DNA of 64,000 bases from Bacteroidales bacterium (lineage in GTDB: Bacteria > Bacteroidota > Bacteroidia > Bacteroidales > VadinHA17), in NCBI GenBank assembly GCA_021371855.1, contig JAJFVL010000037.1:1-64000 (forward strand). Direction: 5' to 3'. The position numbers and the translations under genes were made by a program. A model generated the notes under the pieces. The model did no database searches. It was not told the DNA's origin and saw only the letters and a program-made list of their open reading frames with translations. This document shows positions 25,177-35,375 of this stretch, piece after piece. Every line of letters begins with the position of its first letter. Position 1 is the first letter of the stretch.

Positions 25177-25768
25177 CTATTAGTTATTTATTGAACATCA
25201 TTTATTGATTGTATCGCTACGATAAAATTAATCATCCGATTCTGATATTTCAACTTCCGAGTCAATTAATTCTTTTAAAATGATTGAAGCTTGAAAAATT
25301 TCTGTTTCTGTGCTACATTACGGTAGAGCATAATTCAGTTTTCACTCTCATTATAATTAACTCCTTTTTCATCCGGAGAATAAAAGTAATGGATTATAGG
25401 GTCTTAGTCTTAGGGCAAGACCCTATTTTACCCTTAATGAGCTCATTTTTATTGTGGCTGGATTGCTGCAGGGGGTGACCTATAATCTGTCTCAGGCCCA
25501 CGGCCTTGAAAAACCTGAATGTAAAATGCAATCTAAATTGATAAAAAAAGAATTCGGATTAACTCCTGTTTTCAGATCTATCCCAGGCTTTTTAAGCTCC
25601 TGAATATCACTTATTATACATTATAGACTTAAAATAGACCGCCAATAAAAAGCGAAAAACCGCACGGGTGCGCTGTTCTTAGGGGAAGAGCGGGTTGGAC
25701 ATGTTGATAGAAAGACCAATTACTGTTTCTCATCTGTGCAAATTTTATTTCGCGGGTTTTTAAGTCTG
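25177..25768. other. Spacer between nuclease and restriction operon
   Basis: No gene is supported. A 9-bp hairpin at 25397-25425 is listed separately. At 25661-25672 CGCAC-GG-GTGCG, preceded on the plus strand by AAAAA, could act as a weak terminator for the methyltransferase operon on the minus strand. Confidence 0.5.
25397..25425. other. Nine-base-pair hairpin
   Basis: TAGGGTCTT (25397-25405) and AAGACCCTA (25417-25425) are perfect complements with an 11-base loop. No long T run follows on either strand, so it is not a clear terminator; a structured RNA or mobile element end is possible. Confidence 0.5.
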
Positions 25769-28700
25769 CTATTTCAATCCATACAGCACCATATAATCAT
25801 CACTCTTCCCCAGCTTCCTCAGGTTTGCCTTCTGCGCTGCACTTAACTTTGGATAATGACGTTTGAACCAATACTCAATCTCTGCAATATCATCAACACT
25901 AATACCATAAGTTTCATAAACTAATTTATTTATTCTAATCTGCTCATTACTGGCATAATCATAAGTATTGTCGAGTGTTTGATTTGAGATTATTGTTTTT
26001 ACTATTGATTTAATTTCTCCAGGCATTTTAATGGGCAAAACAAATTCCTTTAGTTCATCGACCTGAGTATGCACTGTGTGACCAATGAAATTTTTAAGTT
26101 GATATCTGCAAAAAACCGATGATAACAATCCTAATAATTCTTCTTGTTGAAAATAAGTCTGGAATATCATTGAGCCCTCTGTATCAAACGCAGAAATTGA
26201 GCCCATACGAAAGCTAGGGCTGTAAACGCCAGTTCGTGAAAAGCTAATTGATGGCGTAAAATATTTTTCTGGACTGCGAAATACGGCACATGTAGTTGCT
26301 TTATAATTATCCTTTATTTCTTTTTCTTCATGTTTCTCAACAATACGTTGTTCAATAGTGTATGTGCTCATCCTTTTGACAGCCCATTCGCTCCAGTCAA
26401 TAAAGTAGTTTGTCGGCACATAGTAATTTGGCATCCAGCCCTCGCCTGCATCACTTTCACCACCTTTATCATAAGGCACAATATATCTGCCATCGAAATA
26501 AAGCTTGCTTTCAGGGTTATCTTTTGAAATTCCGCTTTCAATTATTTCAAGCCGTAACTTTTCATTATTCCTGATTTTATTCAAATCATCTTCAGTCAGA
26601 AGATATTGCCGGTAATCATCAATGCTCCTGTAATTACCCCTGGCTTCAGGTTTCTGAAAAAGGTAAGAGGGATTATCACCAGTTGCCAATCCTTGCCTTA
26701 CTTCTGCAATGTCACCTAATTTTACAACTTCAATTTCAGTGTCATTAATCAATATCTTACGTACCTGAACCTGTTTCCCGTCAATTTCACGAAGTTCAGT
26801 AACGGGTTTGTTATCAGGATCATTGCCATCATTCATCAAAGCAAAAAGCTTCGGGCTTGCCACAAAGAATGGCAGGTTGCTATTTGATAAAATGAGTTTC
26901 TGAGGATAAGAATAAATAGCAAACTCGGGTGTGCTTACCTGCCCGTTCTTACCTTGCTCGAGTGTAAGGTTAAGAATCTCAATGAACCGGTTATAGTTTT
27001 CATGGATGCTAACATTTGTAAGGTCAACCATCTGGCAGATATGGTTATTGTCAAATGTTCTTACTATCTGTCCGTTTTCATCTTTCGGGAATTCATTCCG
27101 GCGGCAGATTATAACAGCGGTATTAACAGTAGCGCCAAATGTGTCGTGGTGAACACGGATCATCTTTTGAACATAATTATCCATCATTTGCTTTCTCAAC
27201 GGCAAATGACTTCTTATGGTCATGAAGGTATCACTAACTATATAAGCAAGTATGCCACCGTTCTTTAAAGGAGTTTTTCGGCCTCCTGAGCCCAGAAAAT
27301 GGGCAATAAAGGCACCGTACGGATCCTTGCTCTCAATGCATAATGCTTCACAAATGTTTTCATCAATTTTAAAACCACCGTAAGGAGGATTACCAATTAC
27401 TATATCAAAGCATCCATCCTGTGGGTCAAAACCAAACATCCATTCAGGATCAAACCACTCAGCATGACTGTTCTGATCATAAGGATTCCAATAAGCGATC
27501 TGGCCAGCAAGCGTATTTACCTGACTATGATTTAATATTTCCTTTTTAAGGTCGTTTATTCTTTTCTCAAGACTTTTAATATCTTTATTAATCAGCGTCT
27601 TCTGTTGAGTTTTAGTTGCCGGCTTTTCTAATGCCCTCTTTAGAAGGTTTATTTTGCTTTGATGATCTTCGATCTTTGCTTCGTATTGTCTGTTATCATT
27701 ATCAAAAAGAGATTCTAGAATATACTGTAGCTTCTTTCTTAATTCTTCATCCTCTTTTTCAAGTTCCAGTTTTTCGCGTCTGTTTCTTGTAAAGAAAAAT
27801 GATTTACGGAGGTCTTTAAGAGAATTCTCAATATCTATTACTTCATTAGTTCTGGTAGTTGGCGCCTTGAGTTGTCTCAGTGTATTTGCAGCAACAAATT
27901 TTGTTTCGAGGTTTGGCAGTGGCTTTATTCCATAGTTGTTTTCTCTGTCGTTTTCATCAATGCGTTGATGCACCATCAGTGATATAAAAAATCTCAGCTT
28001 TGAAATATGGATAGCAATAGGCTGAATATCTACGCCAAATATGCAATTTTGTATTAAATACAATTTTCGGGTGTAATCCGGATCATTTTTTCTGAAGGTC
28101 TCTTTTATCTCTTCAATTTCTGAATTGAGCAGCTTTATTGCTTCGGTACGCGCATTTTCAGAAGATATCTTTCCGGCAATCATCAGGTCATCCATTTTTG
28201 GTTTAAGAAGCAGCTCAAGCTGTTCATGTTCCCAACGCTTATTACCCGGATCAAGTTTACTTAATGCATGAACTATCTGATGCAACATACCCATGGGGAA
28301 CGCACCTGAACCGCAGGCCGGGTCAAGAATTTTTATTTCACTTAAATACTTTATCAGTTTATTTGTGAATATTTCATCTTCAGCAAATGGATTTTCTTCA
28401 GAGTCGTATGAGAAAAGAACTCTGAGTTTCTCAATAACATTAATGTCTGATTGATCTGCATTATCATTAGTTTTTTCATAGAGGTAATTTATAAGGCTTT
28501 CGTCAACCATGTAGTTGACAATCTCACGGGGAGTATAATACGAGCCTGTTTTTTTCCGTGCTGAAGTTTTCGATTCCGGAAGGTATGCTGCCAACAAATT
28601 TTCAAATATCTTACCTAAAAGCTCAGGGTCAAGAGCTATCTCCTGATCAAGAGGGGTATTTTCCTCAATAGTAAAATAGTAACTCTCAAAAATTGAAAAT

Positions 28701-29941
28701 AGTCCTTCGTTTTCTTCATTTCCAAAAAATAGATGATCAGGAACCACGAGATCATTTTCTTTTGCAAAAGGATGAGAAGGGTCAGGGTCTGAGAAGGAGT
28801 CTATTCTGAAGGAAGAGTGTTCAGGATCAAGACTTTCAAACAAGCCTCCGTTTAAGAATGGGATATCAGAGAAGAGCTCCTTAAATGCTGATTCATGATC
28901 AAAAAAGAAGGTCTGGTACCTGAATCGGGGCATTTTATGATCATCTCGTGTTTTGCTGCTAACCTTGCGTTGTTCTGAATCAATACCAGTATTAAAAGTG
29001 GCAAAAAATAAATTCTGTAAAATTGCCTTATAATAGGTGCTGTTATATTTATCGGAATAATTAAGTATAGTATCAAGATATCCTTTATCAAACAGCTTTT
29101 TGGGAATTAATTTTTCATTTTCTCCTTTTCTTTTGTGTCTCAGGAACCAAACAAAAATAATCCTTGTAAGTAATCTTATGCAGGCAACCTGGTTGGCAAG
29201 TTCCTGCAGTTCATTCTCTTTTTTATCTTTATTCTCAGGCAGTGTCCCATAATACCTGAAAGGGAATTTGGATTCTTTTATTGCTCTTCCATACCAGGAA
29301 GAAATTCGCTTATAAAAGTCTTCATTTAGAATTTTTAAGTCAAAAACCTGTCTCCATCTTTCATACAGCGTTTTAAATGACTTAATTGAGCTGTCTGCTT
29401 TTAATTGCAGCAAGATTCGTTGATGCCCGGCATGTACCTTAAAAAAATGAATGTCTTTAAGAATACTTATTCTTCCAACTTTCTCACCTTTCTGACCCGG
29501 CTTCTTATACTGACCACGCTCGGCAGCTGAAAAAGAAACCTTGTTTTCATATTTCAAAAGCAATACAACAGGTCGTTGAAAAGACCTCCGATTCAGGGCA
29601 CGGGTAAGTCGACTGATATCTGTTTTGGTAGGGATTATTCCATTTTTTAACTCCATTCCAAATACCAGAAGCATATCATAATCTTCAGTTGTGTTCTGTA
29701 GGGAGTTGTCAACATCCTCTGACTGGTCTTTACCCTCAATGGAGAGATCATTTACAAGTCCTATAAATCTTGCATCGGCAACTTTATCAAGCAGAGCCTG
29801 GTCTGCAAGAAAATCTTTGAGAAACTCGTGCATATTAATCTCTGATCTTGTTGCAGGTGCCAGATCGATGCCGAGTATATCTTTAAAAAAACGGTTTCCG
29901 GAATTTAGAATATTCTGATTTTGAAAAAATGAAAGATCCAT
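25769..29941 (-). CDS. Large Eco57I-type N6-adenine DNA methyltransferase with N-terminal extension
   Basis: A 1390-residue protein. Residues 540-546 are DPACGSG, the S-adenosylmethionine motif, and residues 851-854 are NPPY, the catalytic motif of N6-adenine methyltransferases. SYYTPREIVNYMV before the first motif is typical of the Eco57I/type I group. Residues about 690-800 are a charged coiled-coil insertion between the two motifs. Residues about 1050-1390 probably recognise the target. The N-terminal 200 residues (DYDMLLVFGMELKNG, FQRPVVLLLKY) are shared by similar defence methyltransferases, but I cannot show a nuclease site there. The ATG overlaps the DUF1016 gene stop by one base (TAATG). 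With that nuclease and the helicase upstream it forms a coupled three-gene cassette, probably restriction-modification. Confidence 0.85.
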   Translation of the reverse strand: MDLSFFQNQNILNSGNRFFKDILGIDLAPATRSEINMHEFLKDFLADQALLDKVADARFIGLVNDLSIEGKDQSEDVDNSLQNTTEDYDMLLVFGMELKNGIIPTKTDISRLTRALNRRSFQRPVVLLLKYENKVSFSAAERGQYKKPGQKGEKVGRISILKDIHFFKVHAGHQRILLQLKADSSIKSFKTLYERWRQVFDLKILNEDFYKRISSWYGRAIKESKFPFRYYGTLPENKDKKENELQELANQVACIRLLTRIIFVWFLRHKRKGENEKLIPKKLFDKGYLDTILNYSDKYNSTYYKAILQNLFFATFNTGIDSEQRKVSSKTRDDHKMPRFRYQTFFFDHESAFKELFSDIPFLNGGLFESLDPEHSSFRIDSFSDPDPSHPFAKENDLVVPDHLFFGNEENEGLFSIFESYYFTIEENTPLDQEIALDPELLGKIFENLLAAYLPESKTSARKKTGSYYTPREIVNYMVDESLINYLYEKTNDNADQSDINVIEKLRVLFSYDSEENPFAEDEIFTNKLIKYLSEIKILDPACGSGAFPMGMLHQIVHALSKLDPGNKRWEHEQLELLLKPKMDDLMIAGKISSENARTEAIKLLNSEIEEIKETFRKNDPDYTRKLYLIQNCIFGVDIQPIAIHISKLRFFISLMVHQRIDENDRENNYGIKPLPNLETKFVAANTLRQLKAPTTRTNEVIDIENSLKDLRKSFFFTRNRREKLELEKEDEELRKKLQYILESLFDNDNRQYEAKIEDHQSKINLLKRALEKPATKTQQKTLINKDIKSLEKRINDLKKEILNHSQVNTLAGQIAYWNPYDQNSHAEWFDPEWMFGFDPQDGCFDIVIGNPPYGGFKIDENICEALCIESKDPYGAFIAHFLGSGGRKTPLKNGGILAYIVSDTFMTIRSHLPLRKQMMDNYVQKMIRVHHDTFGATVNTAVIICRRNEFPKDENGQIVRTFDNNHICQMVDLTNVSIHENYNRFIEILNLTLEQGKNGQVSTPEFAIYSYPQKLILSNSNLPFFVASPKLFALMNDGNDPDNKPVTELREIDGKQVQVRKILINDTEIEVVKLGDIAEVRQGLATGDNPSYLFQKPEARGNYRSIDDYRQYLLTEDDLNKIRNNEKLRLEIIESGISKDNPESKLYFDGRYIVPYDKGGESDAGEGWMPNYYVPTNYFIDWSEWAVKRMSTYTIEQRIVEKHEEKEIKDNYKATTCAVFRSPEKYFTPSISFSRTGVYSPSFRMGSISAFDTEGSMIFQTYFQQEELLGLLSSVFCRYQLKNFIGHTVHTQVDELKEFVLPIKMPGEIKSIVKTIISNQTLDNTYDYASNEQIRINKLVYETYGISVDDIAEIEYWFKRHYPKLSAAQKANLRKLGKSDDYMVLYGLK

Positions 29942-31044
29942 TAATTGCAGGTATTAAAGTTGAGTTGTTTTTTAAGTTCTTCCTTATCTGGCAGATAAAG
30001 TTTGTATTCGCGTGAAAAGATCTGATCCTGTCCTTCAGGAAGAGTGAATTCCACAACTGTTTTATTATTTTGTTTACAAAGGATTATGCCAACAGTACGG
30101 TTCTCTTCAGGTAATTTCACCATTCTGTCGAAGTAGTTTACATACATTTGCATCTGCCCTATATCACCATGAGTAAGCTTTCCTATTTTCAGATCTATCA
30201 GGACGTAGCAGCGAAGCATCCGGTTATAAAATACAAGGTCAATATAAAAGTCGTCATCCTCAAAAGATATCCTTTTTTGCCTTGCCTCAAAAAGAAACCC
30301 TTTACCAAGTTCCAGAAGAAAAAATTCGATTTTATCAATAATTGCCTGTTCGAGTTGTGATTCTGTGTAAGAGGGTTCTTCTTTCAAACCAAGAAACTCA
30401 AGGATATATGGTTGCTTAAGAATATCTGAAGGACGTTCATAAACCTGCCCTTCATTTGAAAGCCTGACTATTTCATCCTTATTCTTACTCAAAGCGACTC
30501 TTTCAAATAGAGAAGAGTTATACTGTCTCAACAACTCTCTTACCGACCAATTATTATTTATAGATTCTACCTCGTAAAAGTTTCTTTCTTTATCATCCAT
30601 TTTGATCAATTGGATATAATGAGTCCATGAAAGGGGAAATGGATTTTCTTTCTCTTCAAAAATCCGAGACAGTGATTCGGATTTTTGACCTTTTGAATCT
30701 TTATTTAAGATACTTTCGGAGTCTTCGTTACCCCTCAATTTCCGAATCAGTGATTCGGAAATTCTGTTTTTATAAGTAATATAGAATTTTCGCTTTAACT
30801 CGAGGTTATCAACTGAATAGCCCCGCCCAAATTCCTGTGTAAGGCTATAACTTAATTTTATTAATGTCTCCCGCCCATAACCGGCGCGGATTTCCCCTGC
30901 TTGTTCATTTTCGATTATCAATCGTCCTATCTCATAGTTGATCCGAACAACAAGATTGTTGAAATGCCTGGCCGCAACAAGGCGAGAATGAGTCACAATC
31001 TCTTTTATTTCATTAAAGAGCTTTTTTGTGGAATCAGTTGTCAT
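29941..31044 (-). CDS. DUF1016/YhcG-type PD-(D/E)XK nuclease
   Basis: A 367-residue protein. The N-terminal DUF1016 region (LVAARHFNNLVVRINYEIGR, then LSYSLTQEFGRGYSVDNL) is helical and probably binds DNA. The C-terminal part is a PD-(D/E)XK nuclease: FLFEARQKRI, DFYIDLVFYN and CYVLIDLKIGKLTHGDIGQM, where the aspartate and DLK supply the metal site (DLK in place of the more usual ELK). The ATG at 31044 begins one base after the helicase stop; a TTG ten codons earlier is possible. YhcG-type proteins occur widely in defence islands. Its place between the helicase and methyltransferase genes suggests it is the cutting subunit or an accessory nuclease. Confidence 0.85.
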   Translation of the reverse strand: MTTDSTKKLFNEIKEIVTHSRLVAARHFNNLVVRINYEIGRLIIENEQAGEIRAGYGRETLIKLSYSLTQEFGRGYSVDNLELKRKFYITYKNRISESLIRKLRGNEDSESILNKDSKGQKSESLSRIFEEKENPFPLSWTHYIQLIKMDDKERNFYEVESINNNWSVRELLRQYNSSLFERVALSKNKDEIVRLSNEGQVYERPSDILKQPYILEFLGLKEEPSYTESQLEQAIIDKIEFFLLELGKGFLFEARQKRISFEDDDFYIDLVFYNRMLRCYVLIDLKIGKLTHGDIGQMQMYVNYFDRMVKLPEENRTVGIILCKQNNKTVVEFTLPEGQDQIFSREYKLYLPDKEELKKQLNFNTCN

Positions 31045-31045
31045 G

Positions 31046-34000
31046 TCAAAAACTGTTATTTCTTGAAACAACAAACCATGTCAGTAAATCATAATTTTCA
31101 AGATGATAACGCTCTTCCGGAATATTATCATCAAATTGTTTTAATTTTTTTGTGCCACCATTAAAAATGTCACTCAGCAATTCACGTTCTTCCTGTCCGA
31201 ATTTCTTTTTCATCCAGCTTTCTATGAATGATTTAAGCTTGGTTATTGTTTCTTCATCAGGTTTTTCTACATATGACGGCACAAAACGCTTGCAATCTTT
31301 ATGGTCGCGCAAAGCATATAAGACCTCCATATTATTAAGAATATGGAACTTGCCATCAGATGAGGCATAAAACAGTTCAAGGCTTGTGTATCTATGATCT
31401 TTTGCACCTTCTTCTTTTCGGGGGTAACCAATAAGTCCGGCAAGACCGGGAGCAAAGGCATGTACCTTTGACTCAACAAGTGCATTGAAGCCTGTATAAA
31501 CGCCATTTGGTATCTTCTCAAGTTCCTCACGACGGTTACTGAACAAGTCAAAGAGCTCCTGACGGAATGTTTCATAAGAAAGATCGTTGAATCCGAATGA
31601 ACCGGATTTCTCTTCAATATCCTCCCAGCTGATTTCAAGCTGTTTAAATAGTTTTGCTGCCTGCTTTGAAATCAGTTTGTCCTTATCATCAAGTATGCTT
31701 TCAAATTGTTTTGAAATAGTCTGAATCTCGGTGCCAACGAGCGCTCCGGCAGCCATTCTTGACTCAACTCTGGTTTTAAGCTTTAAATAATCGTCTACAT
31801 TTTTTGCCGGCCAAAAGTTTACGCCATAAATGCTTTTATGAGTTGATCCGATACGGTCAATTCGGCCAAATCGTTGTATAAGTCTTACAGGATTCCAGTG
31901 AATATCATAGTTTATCAGAAAATCGGCATCCTGGAGGTTTTGACCTTCACTCAGGCAATCAGTAGCAATCAATATGTTAACATCCTCCTTAAGCACTTTA
32001 TCAGTCTCAGGATCCAGTTTTTCAATTATTTTTTTCCATTCTTTGAAGTTATTAGGTTCTGAAACATTGTTTTTTTCAAAGAGCTCTGACCAGTCTTTTT
32101 CTCTGTAAAGTTTTGTTTCAGGAGCAAATCGCTCAAGTAATGGCTCAAAATCATCTTTGCTTCTTCTATCAAATATTTTATATGTACACTGGTTTTCTGT
32201 ACCAGTTATTAAAGCCATTTTATCAAATCCTCTTTCCCGAAGCTGATCATAAAGATATTTTGCAGTGTCTCTGAACACGCTGAAGATGATAATCTTTCTA
32301 TCCTGATTTTCTTTTCTGGCTTCAACAATCAGTTCTATGAGTTTGTGAAGCTTGGTGTCAACGGAGTGGTGATTTGGCTTCTTTGTAAGCTCCTCTTTAA
32401 TTCCATTATTTAAGAAAGCCAGACTTTCATGAAGCTCTTTAAGGGCTATTATATCGTGTTCAAGGTCATGTTCAAAGTCCTCAAGATAAATTATTTCGCT
32501 GATTTTTATTGGTGATTTTTTGCCAATCTCATCAATTCCATCAAAATCAAGGTCGGAAACCAGATCTTCAATCTCAGAATACTCATCAGTCAGAGTAAAA
32601 AGGTTAACATCATCATCTTTTTTATCTTTATGGAACTCAGATACTCTCTTATAAATTACCTGGTGATATTCGTAAATGGAAGTGATTGTCTCAAACAGGG
32701 CATACCAGCTTGACTCCATTCTCTTAACAAGAAGAATATACATTATGCGAGCCAACGCTTTTTGCCTGTATCTTTCATTTTCCAATGCATCTTTGGTCTC
32801 TTTTTCCTTCATATAGAAAGCCGGCTTATAGGCTGTCATATGAATTGTTTCAATAGCTTCAAACAACGATTCTATAGTTTTATACTTTCCTATTTCTATT
32901 TTATCTCCCGGAATATTCCGAGGTGGTTCCACTTTGGGAAAATGCAGATCTTCTTTCAAATGCTTCTGAATAAGAACCCTAGTCCTGGCTACAACTGTTG
33001 AATCGATAAGTTTGAATATTTCATCAGGAATATTTGCCCTGAGATCACTTATTTTACGGTCTTCATCGAATTGCCATTTATTAAAAAATTTCTGGGCATC
33101 GCCAAACTTACGGTTAAGCGATTTGATTTCTATCCCCTCAACATCCCTGAAGCCGGTATCTTGTCCGTGTACTATAAGTTTGAATTGATTTCTGATGTCT
33201 GTAAGTTTGTTATTAATCGGAGTAGCTGACAGCATCAATGTTTTAATATCCCTGGAGCCCAGAGGATGATAAATATTGTCTATAAGATATTTGTAACGAT
33301 TTGAAGCATCGTTGCGCAGGTTGTGACTTTCATCAATGACAATCAATAACTTCTGAAATTTTTGGAAATTTGAAAGGGTCATTCCATCCTTTGTCATCCT
33401 TCTGCCATACAGATCAGTATGATACCTTATATAAAAATCAAATTTGTCAGGTTCAAAAATAGAGCCTCTGTCCTTTAGATATCTGACCCAGTTATTTGAT
33501 AGTTTTTTCGGGCAAAGCAATAGTATTTTGTATCCCTGCAGCTCAAAATATTTCATTACTGCAAGGGCAGACCATGTTTTTCCCAAGCCTACTGCATCAG
33601 CAAGTATGGCCCCATTATATTTCTGAAGCATTCTTATAAGGCTCAAAACACCTTTTTGCTGAAACAAAAACAGTTTATTGTATATGACAGTGTCTTTAAG
33701 GTGTTGTATGTCCTTTCCGGCTTTAAGGTCTAAGTCATACTGATCAAAATCATCTTTGAATAATTCGTAAAGTGTTTTATAATACAAAGTCAAAGGCTCA
33801 TACTTTTCAAAGAAATCTGAGATCAGACTGATAAGAAACTCTCTACACGACTGGTTATGTTTACCATCAATTGAAATATATTCTTTTGTACTCTCGGCCT
33901 TCCACAATAATTCAAACCACTCTCCTGCCTTCTCAAAACCGGCATCAGTACCACTTACAAGTTTATTAAGTTCAATATTTGAGGATACCTTGAGGCCTAT

Positions 34001-34438
34001 TCCTGCATCAGTGAAATTGGAACTGCCGACTATATAAAAATTGTCTTTATGCTTTGAGACTACCGGGTTATGATAGATATATGTCTTGGCGTGGCAAAAG
34101 TTTTTATCAACAGTTTTTAAAAAAACATTATCTCTCCTCAGAAAGCTTACGGCTTTTTCACATTCTTCCTTTAAATGAAATACCTCATTTATTTCATGTT
34201 TCTGATTAATAAGGTCTACAATATTCTGTCTGTTTGGCTTTACAGAGAATAAGTCGCCGAGGATAATTCTATATTTTACCTGAGATGGAATTTTATCATT
34301 TAGTTTAGAAAGAGCTGTAATAGTGAAGTATCCGGTAACAAAATCAAAAGTACCGTCCTCTGAAATATTGTTAATCAAGTAGCTATATATTGTTTTTTCC
34401 TGGCCTGCAGTCAGTTCGTTCTTATTATCTATAAGCAT
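31046..34438 (-). CDS. PLD nuclease fused to SNF2-type helicase
   Basis: A 1130-residue protein. Residues 1-190 form a phospholipase D-like domain with one motif (FCHAKTYIYH, H116 and K118, then VGSSNFTDAGIG). The helicase core follows: Walker A ADAVGLGKT (residues about 280-288), DESH at 369-372, SATPINN, and in the second lobe SEGQNLQDADFLINYDIHWN and IQRFGRIDRIGS, as in SNF2/RapA-like enzymes. The domain pairing is typical of helicase-nucleases in restriction and defence loci, where ATP-driven movement feeds DNA to the nuclease. It opens the coupled cassette; the next gene starts one base after its stop. About 200 bases separate it from the CBS gene upstream. Confidence 0.88.
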   Translation of the reverse strand: MLIDNKNELTAGQEKTIYSYLINNISEDGTFDFVTGYFTITALSKLNDKIPSQVKYRIILGDLFSVKPNRQNIVDLINQKHEINEVFHLKEECEKAVSFLRRDNVFLKTVDKNFCHAKTYIYHNPVVSKHKDNFYIVGSSNFTDAGIGLKVSSNIELNKLVSGTDAGFEKAGEWFELLWKAESTKEYISIDGKHNQSCREFLISLISDFFEKYEPLTLYYKTLYELFKDDFDQYDLDLKAGKDIQHLKDTVIYNKLFLFQQKGVLSLIRMLQKYNGAILADAVGLGKTWSALAVMKYFELQGYKILLLCPKKLSNNWVRYLKDRGSIFEPDKFDFYIRYHTDLYGRRMTKDGMTLSNFQKFQKLLIVIDESHNLRNDASNRYKYLIDNIYHPLGSRDIKTLMLSATPINNKLTDIRNQFKLIVHGQDTGFRDVEGIEIKSLNRKFGDAQKFFNKWQFDEDRKISDLRANIPDEIFKLIDSTVVARTRVLIQKHLKEDLHFPKVEPPRNIPGDKIEIGKYKTIESLFEAIETIHMTAYKPAFYMKEKETKDALENERYRQKALARIMYILLVKRMESSWYALFETITSIYEYHQVIYKRVSEFHKDKKDDDVNLFTLTDEYSEIEDLVSDLDFDGIDEIGKKSPIKISEIIYLEDFEHDLEHDIIALKELHESLAFLNNGIKEELTKKPNHHSVDTKLHKLIELIVEARKENQDRKIIIFSVFRDTAKYLYDQLRERGFDKMALITGTENQCTYKIFDRRSKDDFEPLLERFAPETKLYREKDWSELFEKNNVSEPNNFKEWKKIIEKLDPETDKVLKEDVNILIATDCLSEGQNLQDADFLINYDIHWNPVRLIQRFGRIDRIGSTHKSIYGVNFWPAKNVDDYLKLKTRVESRMAAGALVGTEIQTISKQFESILDDKDKLISKQAAKLFKQLEISWEDIEEKSGSFGFNDLSYETFRQELFDLFSNRREELEKIPNGVYTGFNALVESKVHAFAPGLAGLIGYPRKEEGAKDHRYTSLELFYASSDGKFHILNNMEVLYALRDHKDCKRFVPSYVEKPDEETITKLKSFIESWMKKKFGQEERELLSDIFNGGTKKLKQFDDNIPEERYHLENYDLLTWFVVSRNNSF

Positions 34439-34547
34439 GTTAGTAGATTTGACGTTTAAATGTAAAGAATTCCTAACGAATAAAGTGTGAGAAAAGCTTT
34501 GAAAATTACCAACTTATTAACGGAAGAATATTTTTAATGAGGTTTTT

Positions 34548-34562
34548 GTCAATTAAATTGAC
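34548..34562 (-). promoter_or_regulatory. GTCAATT-A-AATTGAC palindrome upstream of the helicase gene
   Basis: A seven-base inverted repeat with a one-base centre, 110 bases before the helicase start on its strand. It resembles the GTCAATATTGAC core of the palindrome upstream of the MBL gene. A regulator site is possible, but AT-rich palindromes also arise by chance. Confidence 0.25.
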
Positions 34563-34643
34563 TTATTGATTACAAAAACTTTACACGTAACAATATCAGT
34601 TATTTTGTGCTTATAAAGTCAAGTGCCTTCCCTAGATTATGAT

Positions 34644-35372
34644 TCACTTTACCTCTGTTGCGATATCTTCAATTGTAACAAGGCCCAATAACCCTTCACT
34701 TTGTTTACCTGAATTTGTAATGAGAAGTACATCAAGATTCCTTTGTTTAGAATTAATTTGGTTTGTGAAAAAATCAAATGCTTCAAAAATTGAAGTGTTG
34801 CGTGAAATAAATCTGTAATTCTTTGGAAACTCAACTTCTGAAATCAAATCTTTAATTTTTACGTTCTCTGTTATAATAGTTCCATTCCCTTCAAGCTGAG
34901 TAGACAACCAGCGCGAAATTGTATTAGAATTTACTACTTCTATAACCTCATTTTTTTCATTAAAAACTGGTATCTGAGAATATGACCTCTCTCTCATTGC
35001 AATCAGAATATCATTAATATAGTCATTCTCATTTGCCCCAAATACTTCAAATTGGAATCGAGGTGTTACTTTCTTGGGATTAGTAATAAATTCGTATAAC
35101 TCTTTAATTTTTGTTACAATCTCAATATGAGGTTCAGCAATTGCTCTGCCATCGATTTTTGGGTTGTGTACTATTGCATTCCGTAGTTCTCCAAATGATA
35201 AAAGATCATCCTTGAATCGCTTAACCACAGCATTGGATGATTTTTTTACTTTTTGAGAAAAAGATGTTTCAGGATCGTGATTGCCTGATTTTTTTAAAAA
35301 TAGATCAATTCTATTGTAGTAATCGAGAAAATCATCAGAGTTCATAGTGCCGGATATTTCAATAAATCGCAT
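34644..35372 (-). CDS. CBS-pair protein in the defence island
   Basis: A 242-residue protein. The N-terminal 110 residues are helical, with ELRNAIVHNP, a pattern seen in HEPN-like and RiboL-PSP-type helical domains of defence proteins. Residues about 125-240 form two CBS repeats (AMRERSYSQIPVFNEKNEVI and VNSNTISRWL, then NTSIFEAFDFF and LLGLVTIEDIA), which usually bind adenine nucleotides. It starts three bases after the stop of the upstream PLD-like gene, so the two are co-translated. An ATG nine codons later is an alternative start. A nucleotide-sensing role next to a nuclease is a reasonable guess. Confidence 0.7.
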   Translation of the reverse strand: MRFIEISGTMNSDDFLDYYNRIDLFLKKSGNHDPETSFSQKVKKSSNAVVKRFKDDLLSFGELRNAIVHNPKIDGRAIAEPHIEIVTKIKELYEFITNPKKVTPRFQFEVFGANENDYINDILIAMRERSYSQIPVFNEKNEVIEVVNSNTISRWLSTQLEGNGTIITENVKIKDLISEVEFPKNYRFISRNTSIFEAFDFFTNQINSKQRNLDVLLITNSGKQSEGLLGLVTIEDIATEVK

Positions 35373-35375
35373 GCA

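Noticed and set aside
25397..25425. Rho-independent terminator
   Set aside because: The stem is strong but neither strand has a sufficient T run directly after it.
31267..31638. Open frame in another frame of the helicase gene, and similar antisense frames in large genes
   Set aside because: They lie wholly within strongly supported coding sequence and show no family pattern.
25769..34438. Assignment to BREX or DISARM
   Set aside because: No PglZ, BrxC, DrmA or DrmB gene is present; methyltransferase and PLD or SNF2 domains alone are not enough.
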